Positions 1 to 7,903 of a DNA stretch of 64,000 nt are shown here, piece after piece. Numbering within the stretch: position 1 is the first letter of the stretch; every line of letters starts with the position of its first letter. Source of the DNA: Paenirhizobium selenitireducens ATCC BAA-1503 (GTDB taxonomy: Bacteria > Pseudomonadota > Alphaproteobacteria > Rhizobiales > Rhizobiaceae); assembly GCF_000518785.1 (NCBI RefSeq), contig NZ_JAEG01000001.1, forward strand, positions 496,001-560,000, given 5' to 3'. Both the position numbers and the translations under genes were made by a program. The notes under the pieces are model-generated. The model worked only from the letters and a program-made list of their open reading frames with translations, searched no databases and was not told where the DNA came from.

Positions 1-756
1 CAGCGTCGGGACGACGACCCCTTGTCGGGGCTGACGGCGACCCGCTTTGTCGAGATCGTCATGAAGCTTGGCGCAGCGAGCCGCAACACCGCGACCGCCT
101 TCCTCGCCGAACTGGTCGCCTACAAGTTCCTGCGCGACATTCCCGATGTACCCGACCGTCGCGTGCGCGTTCTGGAAACGACCGAAACCGCCTATGATGC
201 CATGGAGGCCTGGTTCATGGGGCACATGGCCTGCCTCGACCGCCTGGATGGCGGCACGCGCGAGCAGACCGCCACCGCCGATCCGCGCATCTTCCGCATC
301 GCCCAGCCCTTTGCCGCCGCCCATCTGGTCGAGGATCCGGCCTGGCGCGATCCGCCCGACAGCATCGGCCATTTCCTCTGGTCGGATCTCGGCGGCATGG
401 TTCTCCACCATCTCATTGCCCGCATTCCCGGCACCTCGGCCGATGCGGAACGCATCGACGTCGGCCCGCTGTCGCTGCCGGAACTCAGCGAGGTCTACAT
501 GATCTCCGCCACCAACCTGAAGCGCATGTTCAAGAAAGCCGAGATCGATGGCCTGCTGGGCTGGCAACTGCCACGCCGGCGCGGATCGCTGTGGCTGTCG
601 CGTCATTTCGTCAACGACTACTTCGCATGGCAGTCGGCGAAGTTCGCAGCACTCGAACAGGCTTTCCACCATGCGACCGGCGAACTCGGCATCACCCTGC
701 CGGTGCTGCCGTCGCTCCAACCCCTGCCGGTTCGTCAGGCAGGCCTGCCGGCCTGA
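1..756 (+). CDS. C-terminal part of a winged-helix-like DNA-binding protein (cut by left edge)
   Basis: The frame is open from base 1 and ends at TGA 754-756, so the true start lies left of the window; the first in-frame start codon inside is a TTG at 22 with no convincing ribosome site. About 251 codons are visible. Two helix-turn-helix-like stretches can be seen, one near the start (around RNTATAFLAELV) and one near residue 165 of the visible part (YMISATNLKRMFKKA), which suggests a transcriptional regulator with two winged-helix-like elements. I do not recognise the family. Its last 22 bases overlap the convergent GFA gene. Function is inferred from general resemblance only. Confidence 0.6.
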   Translation, partial: QRRDDDPLSGLTATRFVEIVMKLGAASRNTATAFLAELVAYKFLRDIPDVPDRRVRVLETTETAYDAMEAWFMGHMACLDRLDGGTREQTATADPRIFRIAQPFAAAHLVEDPAWRDPPDSIGHFLWSDLGGMVLHHLIARIPGTSADAERIDVGPLSLPELSEVYMISATNLKRMFKKAEIDGLLGWQLPRRRGSLWLSRHFVNDYFAWQSAKFAALEQAFHHATGELGITLPVLPSLQPLPVRQAGLPA

Positions 757-1136
757 AAGGCCGGCAGTTTGTCATCGATCTCGTAGAACGCGCCCTTGTC
801 GGCACAATAGATGTGATAGCCGCCGGCAAGCCCGCTCGGCTGGTCGAAGGCCCCGGCCATGACCGAGATACGGTCGCTGCCGTCGCGCAGCCAGAAAAGC
901 GCCGAACCGCAGCGCGTGCAGAAGCCCCTTTGCGCCCCGTCGCTCGACCGGTACCATCCGATCATGTCCTCGCCGGCCAGATCCATGCGGTCGCGCGATA
1001 CGTCGGTCGCCGCATAGAAGAGGCCCGTCTGGCGCCGGCATTGCGAACAATGGCAGAAGACGACTTCGCGCAGGGGTCCCCTTGTCCGGAAGCGGACGGC
1101 GCCGCACAGGCAGGCCCCGGTTCTCTGCTCGTCCAT
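735..1136 (-). CDS. GFA/CENP-V family zinc-binding protein
   Basis: A 133-residue protein with the zinc-binding Cys pattern of the GFA (glutathione-dependent formaldehyde-activating enzyme-like, Mss4-like fold) family: CLCGAV near residue 9, CHCSQC near residue 28 and FCTRCGSALF near residue 72. Length is normal for the single-domain family. Members bind zinc and sometimes glutathione; most have no proven reaction, so formaldehyde chemistry should not be assumed. It lies downstream of aroG on the same strand, but the aroG terminator separates them, and its 3' end overlaps the convergent gene at 1-756. Confidence 0.85.
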   Translation of the reverse strand: MDEQRTGACLCGAVRFRTRGPLREVVFCHCSQCRRQTGLFYAATDVSRDRMDLAGEDMIGWYRSSDGAQRGFCTRCGSALFWLRDGSDRISVMAGAFDQPSGLAGGYHIYCADKGAFYEIDDKLPAFQAGRPA

Positions 1137-1154
1137 TCAGCGCCCCCCAATTGG

Positions 1155-1194
1155 CAAAAAGAAACCGGGCCAGCTTGGGGAAGCCGGCCCGGTT
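1155..1194 (-). terminator. Rho-independent terminator of aroG
   Basis: On the minus strand a GC-rich stem (AACCGGGCC paired with GGCCCGGTT, 1163-1194, with further inner pairing) is followed by TTTCTTTTT. It lies 30 bases after the aroG stop. Confidence 0.85.
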
Positions 1195-1223
1195 GGTCAA
1201 ATGCGCTTATCTGAAGCTAAGCT

Positions 1224-2600
1224 TCAGCCGTTTGCGACCATCATCCGCTTTTCATCGCGGCCGCCCTTCATCCGCTCGGCGAGCAGGAAGGCCAGTTCGA
1301 GCGCCTGGTCGGCATTGAGACGCGGGTCGCAATGGGTGTGGTAGCGATCCTGCAGGGCTTCTGCCGTGACCGCACGGGCACCACCGGTGCATTCCGTCAC
1401 ATCCTTGCCGGTCATCTCGATGTGGATGCCGCCCGGATGCGTGCCTTCCGCGCGATGGATCTGGAAGAAGCTCTCGACTTCCGACAAGATCCGCTCGAAC
1501 GGCCGGGTCTTGTAGTTGTTGAGGGTGATCGTGTTGCCGTGCATCGGATCGCACGACCAGACCACCTTGCGGCCCTCGCGTTCGACCGCACGGATCAGCT
1601 TCGGCAGGTGATCGGCGACCTTGTCGTGACCGAAACGGCAGATCAGCGTCAGACGGCCGGCTTCATTGGCCGGATTGAGCGCGTCGATCAGCTCGATCAG
1701 GTTGTCGGCCGTCAGCGACGGGCCGCATTTGAGGCCGATCGGGTTCTTGATGCCGCGGAAATATTCAACATGTGCGTGGTCGAGCTGGCGGGTGCGGTCG
1801 CCGATCCAGATCATATGGCCGGAGGTCGCGTACCAGTCGCCGGAGGTCGAGTCGACGCGGGTCATCGCCTCTTCATAGCCAAGCAGCAAGGCTTCGTGGC
1901 TGGTGAAGAAATCGGTTTCGCGTAAGGCCGGCTGGTTGTCGGAATTGATGCCGATCGCCTTCATGAAATCCATGGTCTCGGAAATCCGGTCGGCAAGCTT
2001 GCGGTAACGCTCGCCCTGCGGGCTGTCCTTGACGAAGCCGAGCATCCACTGATGGACGTTGTCGAGGTTGGCATAGCCGCCCATGGCAAAGGCGCGCAAC
2101 AGGTTGAGCGTCGCTGCCGACTGGCGGTAGGCCATCAGCTGGCGTTCCGGATTGGGAATGCGCGCCTCTTCGGTGAACTCGATGCCATTGACTATATCGC
2201 CGCGATAGCTCGGCAACTCAACCCCGTCGATCGTTTCGAAATCCGACGAGCGCGGCTTGGCGAACTGGCCGGCGATGCGGCCGACCTTGACGACCGGCAG
2301 CTGAGCGCCAAAGGTCAGCACGACAGCCATCTGCAGGAAGGCGCGGAAAAAGTCACGGATCGTGTCGGCACCATGCTCTGCGAAGCTCTCGGCGCAATCG
2401 CCGCCCTGCAGCAGGAAGGCGTTGCCTTCAGCCACATTGGCGAGATGCTTTTTCAACCGGCGCGCCTCACCCGCGAAAACCAGCGGCGGAAAGGTTGCAA
2501 GCTGCGCTTCGGTCGCGCGCAGCGCCGCCATGTCCGGATAGGCCGGAACCTGCTTGATCGGCTTGCTGCGCCAGCTGCTTGGGGTCCAATTCTGTGCCAT
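1224..2600 (-). CDS. aroG: Class II (plant-type) DAHP synthase
   Basis: Catalyses condensation of phosphoenolpyruvate with erythrose 4-phosphate to DAHP, the first step of the shikimate pathway, in the cytosol. The 458-residue product matches the usual length of type II enzymes. The metal-site landmarks of the family are visible: Cys in GGDCAESF, His in [11 protein letters not shown], Glu in IHIEMTG and Asp in [12 protein letters not shown] near the C-terminus. The start at 2600 ([10 protein letters not shown]) was chosen over an ATG 141 bases upstream because AGGTGA sits just before it and homologues begin there. It appears monocistronic and ends at an intrinsic terminator. Rhizobial annotations vary between aroF and aroG. 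Confidence 0.95.
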   Translation of the reverse strand: MAQNWTPSSWRSKPIKQVPAYPDMAALRATEAQLATFPPLVFAGEARRLKKHLANVAEGNAFLLQGGDCAESFAEHGADTIRDFFRAFLQMAVVLTFGAQLPVVKVGRIAGQFAKPRSSDFETIDGVELPSYRGDIVNGIEFTEEARIPNPERQLMAYRQSAATLNLLRAFAMGGYANLDNVHQWMLGFVKDSPQGERYRKLADRISETMDFMKAIGINSDNQPALRETDFFTSHEALLLGYEEAMTRVDSTSGDWYATSGHMIWIGDRTRQLDHAHVEYFRGIKNPIGLKCGPSLTADNLIELIDALNPANEAGRLTLICRFGHDKVADHLPKLIRAVEREGRKVVWSCDPMHGNTITLNNYKTRPFERILSEVESFFQIHRAEGTHPGGIHIEMTGKDVTECTGGARAVTAEALQDRYHTHCDPRLNADQALELAFLLAERMKGGRDEKRMMVANG

Positions 2601-2802
2601 GATCGTCACCTGCTGTTCGAAATAGAACGGCCTCCTCCCGGCCGCTTTGGATCGGGGGCTTATAGACCCTAATATTTGCCTTGCAAAGCCGAACTTGAAG
2701 GGCCACCGGCAACGATTCTGCCGGGGCGTCGAAAAAGACACCCACCTTTCGCCATCAGACGATGACTGCCGACCTCGCGTGCCGGAAATCCCCGCACTTG
2801 CA

Positions 2803-2823
2803 TTTACATGGACGTAAACGTAA
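2803..2823. promoter_or_regulatory. Palindromic operator candidate upstream of the hydrolase
   Basis: TTTAC-N6-GTAAA (2803-2818) is a perfect inverted repeat and is directly followed by a further CGTAA half-site. It ends about 40 bases before the hydrolase start. The TTACGTAAAC-like character recalls operators of MerR-type acyl-CoA/branched-chain regulators, but no regulator is adjacent and the assignment is a guess. Confidence 0.4.
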
Positions 2824-2864
2824 GTTTTTCGCTTGTTGGGCGTGGGAGATGGAGGAGATCAGCC

Positions 2865-3755
2865 ATGCAGCACCGGACCGCCGTCGCGCGCGAAGAGATC
2901 ACATTTGCCGCAAAGGACCGCTTTCCCCTCGCCGGAACCCTGTTCCAGGGGGACGGCGATGGCCCCCTCGCCCTCATTTCGTCCGCCGCCGCCGTGCCGC
3001 GCGGCATCTACGCCCGCTTTGCCGAACACCTTGTCGCCGAACGCGGCTTTCGCGCCGCGCTGACCTATGACTACCGCGGCGTCGCCGGCTCCCGCATCCC
3101 CCGCGACTGGAAGACCCGGCCAAGCATGGCCGACTGGGCGGAGAAGGATATGGCGGCGGCCATCGACCGCCTGGAGAGCGTCGCGCCGGGCCATGCCATG
3201 GTCGGCATCGGCCAGTCCTTCGGCGGCCAGGGCCTCGGCCTCTGCGGCCGTGCCAACCGCTTCGACCGCTATCTGATGGTCGCGGTGATGTCGGGTCACT
3301 GGGCCTACACCGCCGAGCCCTACAAGGTCTTTGCCTCGATGAACCTGGTCGGCGTGCCGCTCGCCTTGCTGACCGGCCGCGTCCCGGGCTGGATCGGGCT
3401 GGGGCAAACGCTGCCCGGCACCGTCTTCCGCCAATGGGCCCGCTGGGGCCGTTCGCCGGACTATTTCTTCGCCGACCGAAAGATGGATGCAGCGCGCCGC
3501 TTTGCCGAAGTCCGCACCCCGATCCTGTCGATCGGCGTCGAGGACGACGTGTGGGGCACGCCGAAGGCCCAGGAGGCCATCCTCAAGGCCTATGTGAATG
3601 CCCCCGTCGAGCGCATGCGCGTATCGCCGGCGGTGACCGGACAGCCGATCGGCCATCTCGGCTTCTTCCGTCCGGCCTTTCGCGACAGCCTGTGGAAACC
3701 GGCGGTCGACTGGCTGAGCGATAGCCCATCGTCGTCATCGGCAATCGCCTCCTGA
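2865..3755 (+). CDS. Alpha/beta hydrolase
   Basis: A 296-residue cytosolic alpha/beta-fold hydrolase. The nucleophile elbow is GQSFGG (Ser near residue 119), an acidic residue follows in SIGVEDDVWG, and a C-terminal GHLGFF supplies the likely catalytic His. No signal peptide is visible. The ATG at 2865 was chosen because GGAGGAG lies 7 bases upstream; an in-frame ATG at 2808 would start inside the palindrome. Substrate cannot be deduced. It stands alone, divergent from aroG, so regulation through the palindrome at 2803 is plausible. Confidence 0.8.
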   Translation: MQHRTAVAREEITFAAKDRFPLAGTLFQGDGDGPLALISSAAAVPRGIYARFAEHLVAERGFRAALTYDYRGVAGSRIPRDWKTRPSMADWAEKDMAAAIDRLESVAPGHAMVGIGQSFGGQGLGLCGRANRFDRYLMVAVMSGHWAYTAEPYKVFASMNLVGVPLALLTGRVPGWIGLGQTLPGTVFRQWARWGRSPDYFFADRKMDAARRFAEVRTPILSIGVEDDVWGTPKAQEAILKAYVNAPVERMRVSPAVTGQPIGHLGFFRPAFRDSLWKPAVDWLSDSPSSSSAIAS

Positions 3756-4013
3756 GCCAGGCGGCGCGAATTTCAAACGATTAAAGCGACAGAATCTCCA
3801 CTTCCGACCACTTGGTGATGGAGGCTGGCGTCCGTCGAAAAATTATCATACTCTAATCTTCGGATGCGAGCGGAGGGGCTCGCGTCCGGAGGGTTTACAT
3901 CAAGCTTCGCGCCAGTCTCGACCGCTATAGCGGATGAGGCAGGGATCTTCTGCCTTTCGGGGAACGGCGTGGGCTGCTCCCGCGTATCAGTAACGATCAT
4001 GAGGATCAGTGCT
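3756..4013 (+). other. Structured leader region before the short ORF
   Basis: No convincing gene is seen. A hairpin with an 11-pair stem at 3861-3888 (one T-G pair) presents GGAGGG in its loop, and a second GC-rich hairpin-like stretch lies near 3967-3985. These could be the 5' untranslated region of the short ORF at 4014 or part of a longer RNA. Confidence 0.3.
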
Positions 4014-4127
4014 ATGGCGTATGATTGGAGTGGTGTTCGTACCAGGCGTATCCGGCGGTTGAAATTCGCAATCGCGTCCTGTCTCGGGCTGATGGTGCTG
4101 GCGGCACCGGTTCTGGCCTTCACCTGA
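4014..4127 (+). CDS. Possible 37-residue single-pass membrane peptide
   Basis: A short ORF opening MAYDWSGVRTRRIRR, followed by one hydrophobic helix (about residues 19-35) ending APVLAFT. The Arg-rich segment before the helix fits the positive-inside rule. GAGG lies 9 bases before the ATG. I have an impression of similar short proteins in rhizobial genomes but cannot verify it. The ORF lies between a structured leader and a structured RNA with a strong terminator, so it may be the coding part of one short transcript. Function unknown; it could also be a chance ORF. Confidence 0.45.
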   Translation: MAYDWSGVRTRRIRRLKFAIASCLGLMVLAAPVLAFT

Positions 4128-4145
4128 AAAGAACTTTGCTCACAA

Positions 4146-4252
4146 CGGAACCCGCGCTGCGTTCCGGCGTTTGAGCATGGTCGGACAGGCGCCAAGGCGC
4201 ATGTCCGAGGTTCCTTCCGTATCAATTGCCCCGTCATCGACGGGGCTTTTTT
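4146..4252 (+). ncRNA. Candidate small RNA or structured 3' UTR
   Basis: Three hairpins in a row: CGGAAC/GTTCCG at 4146-4166, a longer stem at 4182-4207 (CGGACA with TGTCCG plus an inner GCGC pair) and the terminator stem at 4228-4246 followed by six T. Such an arrangement is typical of bacterial small RNAs, but it could equally be the 3' end of the short-ORF transcript. No Rfam family is recognised. Confidence 0.35.
4228..4252 (+). terminator. Rho-independent terminator
   Basis: GCCCCGTC, a 3-base loop, GACGGGGC, then TTTTTT. The T-run is only on the plus strand, so it ends the transcript coming from the short-ORF side and not gor. Confidence 0.9.
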
Positions 4253-4296
4253 CGTTTCAGGGCCATCCTCCAGCGCGCAGAAGACAGGATCTCCGT

Positions 4297-5685
4297 TTAC
4301 ACCCGCTCACCGTTCCTGATCCGATAGCTCGGGCTGTACATGGTCACCAGTTCCTCCGCTGCCGTCGGATGCACCGCCATCGTCCGATCGAAATCGTCCT
4401 TGGTGCAACCGGCCTTGAGCGTGATGCCGAGGATCTGCGCCATCTCGCCGGCATCGTGGCCGAGGATATGCGCGCCCACGACCTTACGGTCGGCAGCATT
4501 GACGATCAGCTTCATGATGGTCTTTTCATTGCGCCCGGAAAGCGTCGCCTTCATCGGCCGGAACTGGGCGCGGTAGACCTCAAGGTCGCCGAACCGTTTG
4601 GCCGCCTCCTCCTCCGACAGACCGACGGTCCCGATCTCCGGCTGCGAGAACACCGCCGTGGCGATCATGTCGTGATCCGGCGAGGTCGGATTGTTCTTGT
4701 ACTCGGTCTCGATGAAGCACATCGCCTCGTGGATCGCCACCGGCGTCAGTTGAACGCGGTCGGTGACGTCGCCGAGCGCGAAGATGCTCGCGACATTGGT
4801 GCGCGAATACTTGTCGACGACGATCGCCCCGCGCTCGTTGATCTCGACCCCTGCCGCCTCAAGGCCGAGCCCCTTGGTATAGGGATCGCGTCCGAGCGCC
4901 AGCATGACCTGGTCGGCAACCAGTTCGCCGCTGTTCTTCGTGGCAGCAACCAGCCGCCCGTCGGGAGCATTGCTCACCTGTTCGATGATGTCATGGCACA
5001 GGATGCGGATGCCCTTGGCCTCCATCGCCTCATGCAGGCCGCGCCGCATGTCATGGTCGAAGCGGCTGAGGATCTCCGCGCCACGATAGATCAGCGTCGT
5101 CTCGACGCCGAGGCCGTGGAAAATGTTGGCGAACTCGACAGCAATGTAACCGCCGCCGGCAATCACGATCGCCCGCGGCAGTTCCTTCAGGTCGAAGGCT
5201 TCGTTGGACGAAATGCACAGCTCGTGGCCGGGAAGCGCTGCATGGGGATTGGGAGCGCCGCCGACGGCGATGATGATCTTTTCGGCGGTAACGATCTTTC
5301 CGGACTTCAGCAGGCGCACGCTGTTGGGGCCAGCCAGCTCGGCACGCGTTTCGAGGATCTCGGCGCCGGCATTGTCGAGCCCCTTCCGGTAGAGGCCTTC
5401 CAGTCGGGCGATTTCCCGGTCCTTCGCCGCCACCAGCGTCGGCCAGTCGAAACGGGTCTCGCCGACGGTCCAGCCATAGCCGGCCGCATCCTCGAAATGC
5501 TCGTGGAACTGCGAGGCATAGACGAACAGCTTCTTCGGCACGCAGCCGCGGATGACGCAGGTGCCGCCGAAGCGGTATTCCTCAGCGATCGCGACCTTCT
5601 TGCCGAGCGCGGCGGCGATCCGGGCGCTGCGCACGCCGCCGGAGCCGCCACCGATCACGAACAGATCATAGTCAAAACCGGACAT
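4297..5685 (-). CDS. gor: Glutathione-disulfide reductase
   Basis: NADPH-dependent flavoprotein that regenerates reduced glutathione in the cytosol. The 462-residue product shows the FAD-binding GGGSGG at residues 12-17, the redox-active pair C43/C48 in GGTCVIRGCVPKK, the NAD(P)-binding GGGYIAVEF midway, and the C-terminal active-site His-Pro-Thr in AVHPTAAEE. The Arg following the NADPH loop (IYRG) suits glutathione reductase rather than lipoamide dehydrogenase. AAGGAG lies 7-8 bases before the ATG. It is read alone; the upstream DUF2059 gene on the same strand is closed by a terminator. Confidence 0.95.
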   Translation of the reverse strand: MSGFDYDLFVIGGGSGGVRSARIAAALGKKVAIAEEYRFGGTCVIRGCVPKKLFVYASQFHEHFEDAAGYGWTVGETRFDWPTLVAAKDREIARLEGLYRKGLDNAGAEILETRAELAGPNSVRLLKSGKIVTAEKIIIAVGGAPNPHAALPGHELCISSNEAFDLKELPRAIVIAGGGYIAVEFANIFHGLGVETTLIYRGAEILSRFDHDMRRGLHEAMEAKGIRILCHDIIEQVSNAPDGRLVAATKNSGELVADQVMLALGRDPYTKGLGLEAAGVEINERGAIVVDKYSRTNVASIFALGDVTDRVQLTPVAIHEAMCFIETEYKNNPTSPDHDMIATAVFSQPEIGTVGLSEEEAAKRFGDLEVYRAQFRPMKATLSGRNEKTIMKLIVNAADRKVVGAHILGHDAGEMAQILGITLKAGCTKDDFDRTMAVHPTAAEELVTMYSPSYRIRNGERV

Positions 5686-5743
5686 GGCGAATCTCCTTGC
5701 AAATCAGCGGTACGGATGGTCGCCCTGATATAGGATGCGGTGT

Positions 5744-5778
5744 CACCAAAATAAAAGCCCGGAACGTGTCCGGGCTTT
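5744..5778 (-). terminator. Rho-independent terminator after the DUF2059 gene
   Basis: A 10-pair stem AAAGCCCGGA/TCCGGGCTTT with a 5-base loop (5754-5778); on the minus strand it is followed by TTTTATTTT. It closes the rpiA-DUF2059 operon. Confidence 0.85.
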
Positions 5779-5802
5779 GCATTTCTCAAGAAGCGGCTGA
5801 GC

Positions 5803-6330
5803 TCAGGGCTTGGGGGCCGCAGGCGTGGCACCGACTTCCTTGAGCATGGCTTCGTTGGCCTGCTTTTCCAGGTCGCGGGCGACGCCGGCGGTCCAGATGT
5901 CGGCGGCCTTCATCAGTTCGCGGATGGCGATCGGGCCGTCCTTGAGCAGCTTCTTGCCGGCCTCGCTTGTGTAGAAGGTCGTCATGGTGTTGAGCTCTTC
6001 GATGGTGAAAGCCTTGGCATAGACCAGGGCCGCCTCGCGCTCCAGATCGCCACGGCGCGGCGCAAGCTTCAGAGCTTCGGCATCCACCGTTTCGGAGATC
6101 TTGTCATCAAGGTTCGGATAGGCCTGGATGAGCTGAGCCTTCAAACGATCCGAAATATTCGGCAGGATGGAATCGAGCCGATCGGTCGCGCCCAGCGCGG
6201 TGATCGCGGCGCGCGCCGCCTGAATGTGTTCAGCCGAGATTTCCTGTGCCTCGGCGGAAAAGCCCATGAAGAGGCCACCGGCAATGACGGTGACAGAAGC
6301 GAAACGCCCCAAACCCGAAAATTTGACCAT
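5803..6330 (-). CDS. Secreted DUF2059 domain protein
   Basis: About 175 residues with an N-terminal signal peptide cleaved near FSAEAQE and a helical DUF2059 domain covering most of the rest (includes MTTFYTSEAGKKL). The domain is common in alphaproteobacterial periplasmic proteins of unknown function. An ATG three codons upstream (6339) leaves only 2-3 bases after GGAG, so the ATG at 6330, with about 11 bases, is slightly preferred. It follows rpiA closely (10-20 bases), so the two are probably co-transcribed, although no functional link is obvious. Confidence 0.8.
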   Translation of the reverse strand: MVKFSGLGRFASVTVIAGGLFMGFSAEAQEISAEHIQAARAAITALGATDRLDSILPNISDRLKAQLIQAYPNLDDKISETVDAEALKLAPRRGDLEREAALVYAKAFTIEELNTMTTFYTSEAGKKLLKDGPIAIRELMKAADIWTAGVARDLEKQANEAMLKEVGATPAAPKP

Positions 6331-6348
6331 GAAATCCATTGCTCCTGT

Positions 6349-7047
6349 TTAGATCTTTGCGTCCATGACCCGCGCCCCCGCCGGTCCGGCGATGATGGCA
6401 AGCGAGGCCAGATTGATGAATAGCCCGTGCTCGACAACACCGGGGATCGTGTTGAGCGCAATGGCCAAGGCCTCTGCATCAGGAATGCGGCCAAATGATG
6501 CGTCGAGGATGAGGTGGCCGCCGTCGGTGGTGAAGAGCCCGTCGCCGGAAGCGCGCAATTTGAGTTCGCCGGTGAGCCCCAGTCGCTCGGCCGTCTTTTC
6601 CACCGCGATCCGCGTGGAAGCCTGGCCGAAGGGATTGATCTCGATCGGCAGCGGAAAGCGGCCAAGAACGTCAACGACCTTGCTCTCGTCGGCAATGACG
6701 ATCATGCGCTCGGAGGCCGCGGCGACGATCTTCTCGCGCAGCAAGGCTCCGCCGCCGCCCTTGATCAGCCGAAGCTGCGCGTCGACTTCGTCGGCGCCAT
6801 CGATCGTGAGATCGAGCTGCGGCAGCTCGTCGAGCGATTTCAGGGGCACGCCGAGTTCAAGGCAGAGACGCGCCGTGCGTTCCGAAGTCGGCACACCCTC
6901 GACCTTCAGGCCTCCGGCCACTTTCTCCGCCAGAAGCCGGACAAACTCCTCCGCGGTGGAACCGGTGCCGATGCCGAGACGCATTCCGTCTTCGACATGC
7001 TCCAAAGCTGCAGCCGCAGCCTTTATCTTCATCTCGCGGGCGTCCAT
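6349..7047 (-). CDS. rpiA: Ribose-5-phosphate isomerase A
   Basis: Interconverts ribose 5-phosphate and ribulose 5-phosphate in the pentose phosphate pathway. The 232-residue length is typical. Family landmarks: [10 protein letters not shown] near residue 28 (phosphate loop), DGADEVD near residue 84 and [11 protein letters not shown] near residue 95, which carry catalytic Asp, Lys and Glu residues. It is divergent from gph and is followed by the DUF2059 gene in the same direction. Confidence 0.95.
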   Translation of the reverse strand: MDAREMKIKAAAAALEHVEDGMRLGIGTGSTAEEFVRLLAEKVAGGLKVEGVPTSERTARLCLELGVPLKSLDELPQLDLTIDGADEVDAQLRLIKGGGGALLREKIVAAASERMIVIADESKVVDVLGRFPLPIEINPFGQASTRIAVEKTAERLGLTGELKLRASGDGLFTTDGGHLILDASFGRIPDAEALAIALNTIPGVVEHGLFINLASLAIIAGPAGARVMDAKI

Positions 7048-7203
7048 GCGCCAAAAGCTCCTGTCCGTTTCGTCGTCAGCTGTTTACACGCCTCGCCGGG
7101 CAAACGAAAGCCCCTTTCCGATACCGCTGTATCGGTTGCCTTTTGTCACTATTTCGCCTACCCGGCTTGTGCAATCCCGCGTTCCATCAGCCAGCGACGG
7201 AGC

Positions 7204-7887
7204 ATGCCCTTGATAGCCCCCACGATCGTCTTCGACCTTGACGGTACGCTCGTCGACACGGCGCCGGACCTGGTCTCCAGCCTCAACCATACGATCGCCG
7301 TCGCCGGGTTGCCACCGGTCGGCTACGAGGACCTGACCCATCTGGTCGGCCATGGCGCCCGCGCCATGATCGCGCGCGCCTTCGCGCTGCGCGCCGTGCC
7401 GCTGGCCGAAGAGGAACTCCAGCCCCTGCTCGATCGCTTCATCGATCACTATACGGCGGGCATGCCGGGCGAAAGCCAGCCGTATCCCGGCCTCGTCGAT
7501 GCCCTCGGCCGCTTGAGGGAAGCGGGCTTCCGGCTCGCCGTGTGCACCAACAAGATGGAGGGGCTGGCGGTGCCGCTGATCGAGAAGCTGGGTCTCGCCC
7601 ATCATTTCGCCGCCATCGCCGGCGGCGACACCTTTCCCGTGCGCAAGCCGGATCCCGGCCACCTGACGGCAACGATCGAGAAGGCCGGCGGCGATCCGAC
7701 CCGCGCCGTAATGGTCGGCGACAGCATCAACGACATCCTCGCCGCCCGGAATGCCGGTATCCCGTCGATCGTCGTGCCCTTCGGCTATTCCGATCGCCCG
7801 GTCGAGGAACTTGGCGCGGACCGGCTGATCCGCCACTTCGACGAGCTGACGCCGGCGCTGCTGTCGGAGCTGATCGGGCGGGCTTGA
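7204..7887 (+). CDS. gph: HAD-family phosphoglycolate phosphatase
   Basis: A 227-residue HAD hydrolase with motif I FDLDGTLVDT (nucleophile Asp near residue 11), motif II CTNK, the motif III Lys in RKPDPGHL and motif IV GDSINDILAA. The cap and length fit Gph, which removes 2-phosphoglycolate formed in DNA repair or oxygenase reactions, though related HAD enzymes have overlapping substrates. The ATG at 7204 has GGAG only one base away; a TTG two codons later would have better spacing, so the exact start is uncertain. Its stop codon lies inside the terminator stem. Confidence 0.85.
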   Translation: MPLIAPTIVFDLDGTLVDTAPDLVSSLNHTIAVAGLPPVGYEDLTHLVGHGARAMIARAFALRAVPLAEEELQPLLDRFIDHYTAGMPGESQPYPGLVDALGRLREAGFRLAVCTNKMEGLAVPLIEKLGLAHHFAAIAGGDTFPVRKPDPGHLTATIEKAGGDPTRAVMVGDSINDILAARNAGIPSIVVPFGYSDRPVEELGADRLIRHFDELTPALLSELIGRA

Positions 7888-7902
7888 CGCCCGCCCTCTT
7901 TT
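7876..7902 (+). terminator. Rho-independent terminator of gph
   Basis: GGGCGGGC, loop TTGAC, GCCCGCCC, then TCTTTT. The stem begins inside the last codons of gph and ends just before the convergent L,D-transpeptidase stop. Confidence 0.85.
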
Positions 7903-7903
7903 C

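Noticed and set aside
3773..4237. 154-codon minus-strand ORF
   Set aside because: It runs against the short plus-strand ORF and the terminator, has no recognisable domain, and has low-quality composition.
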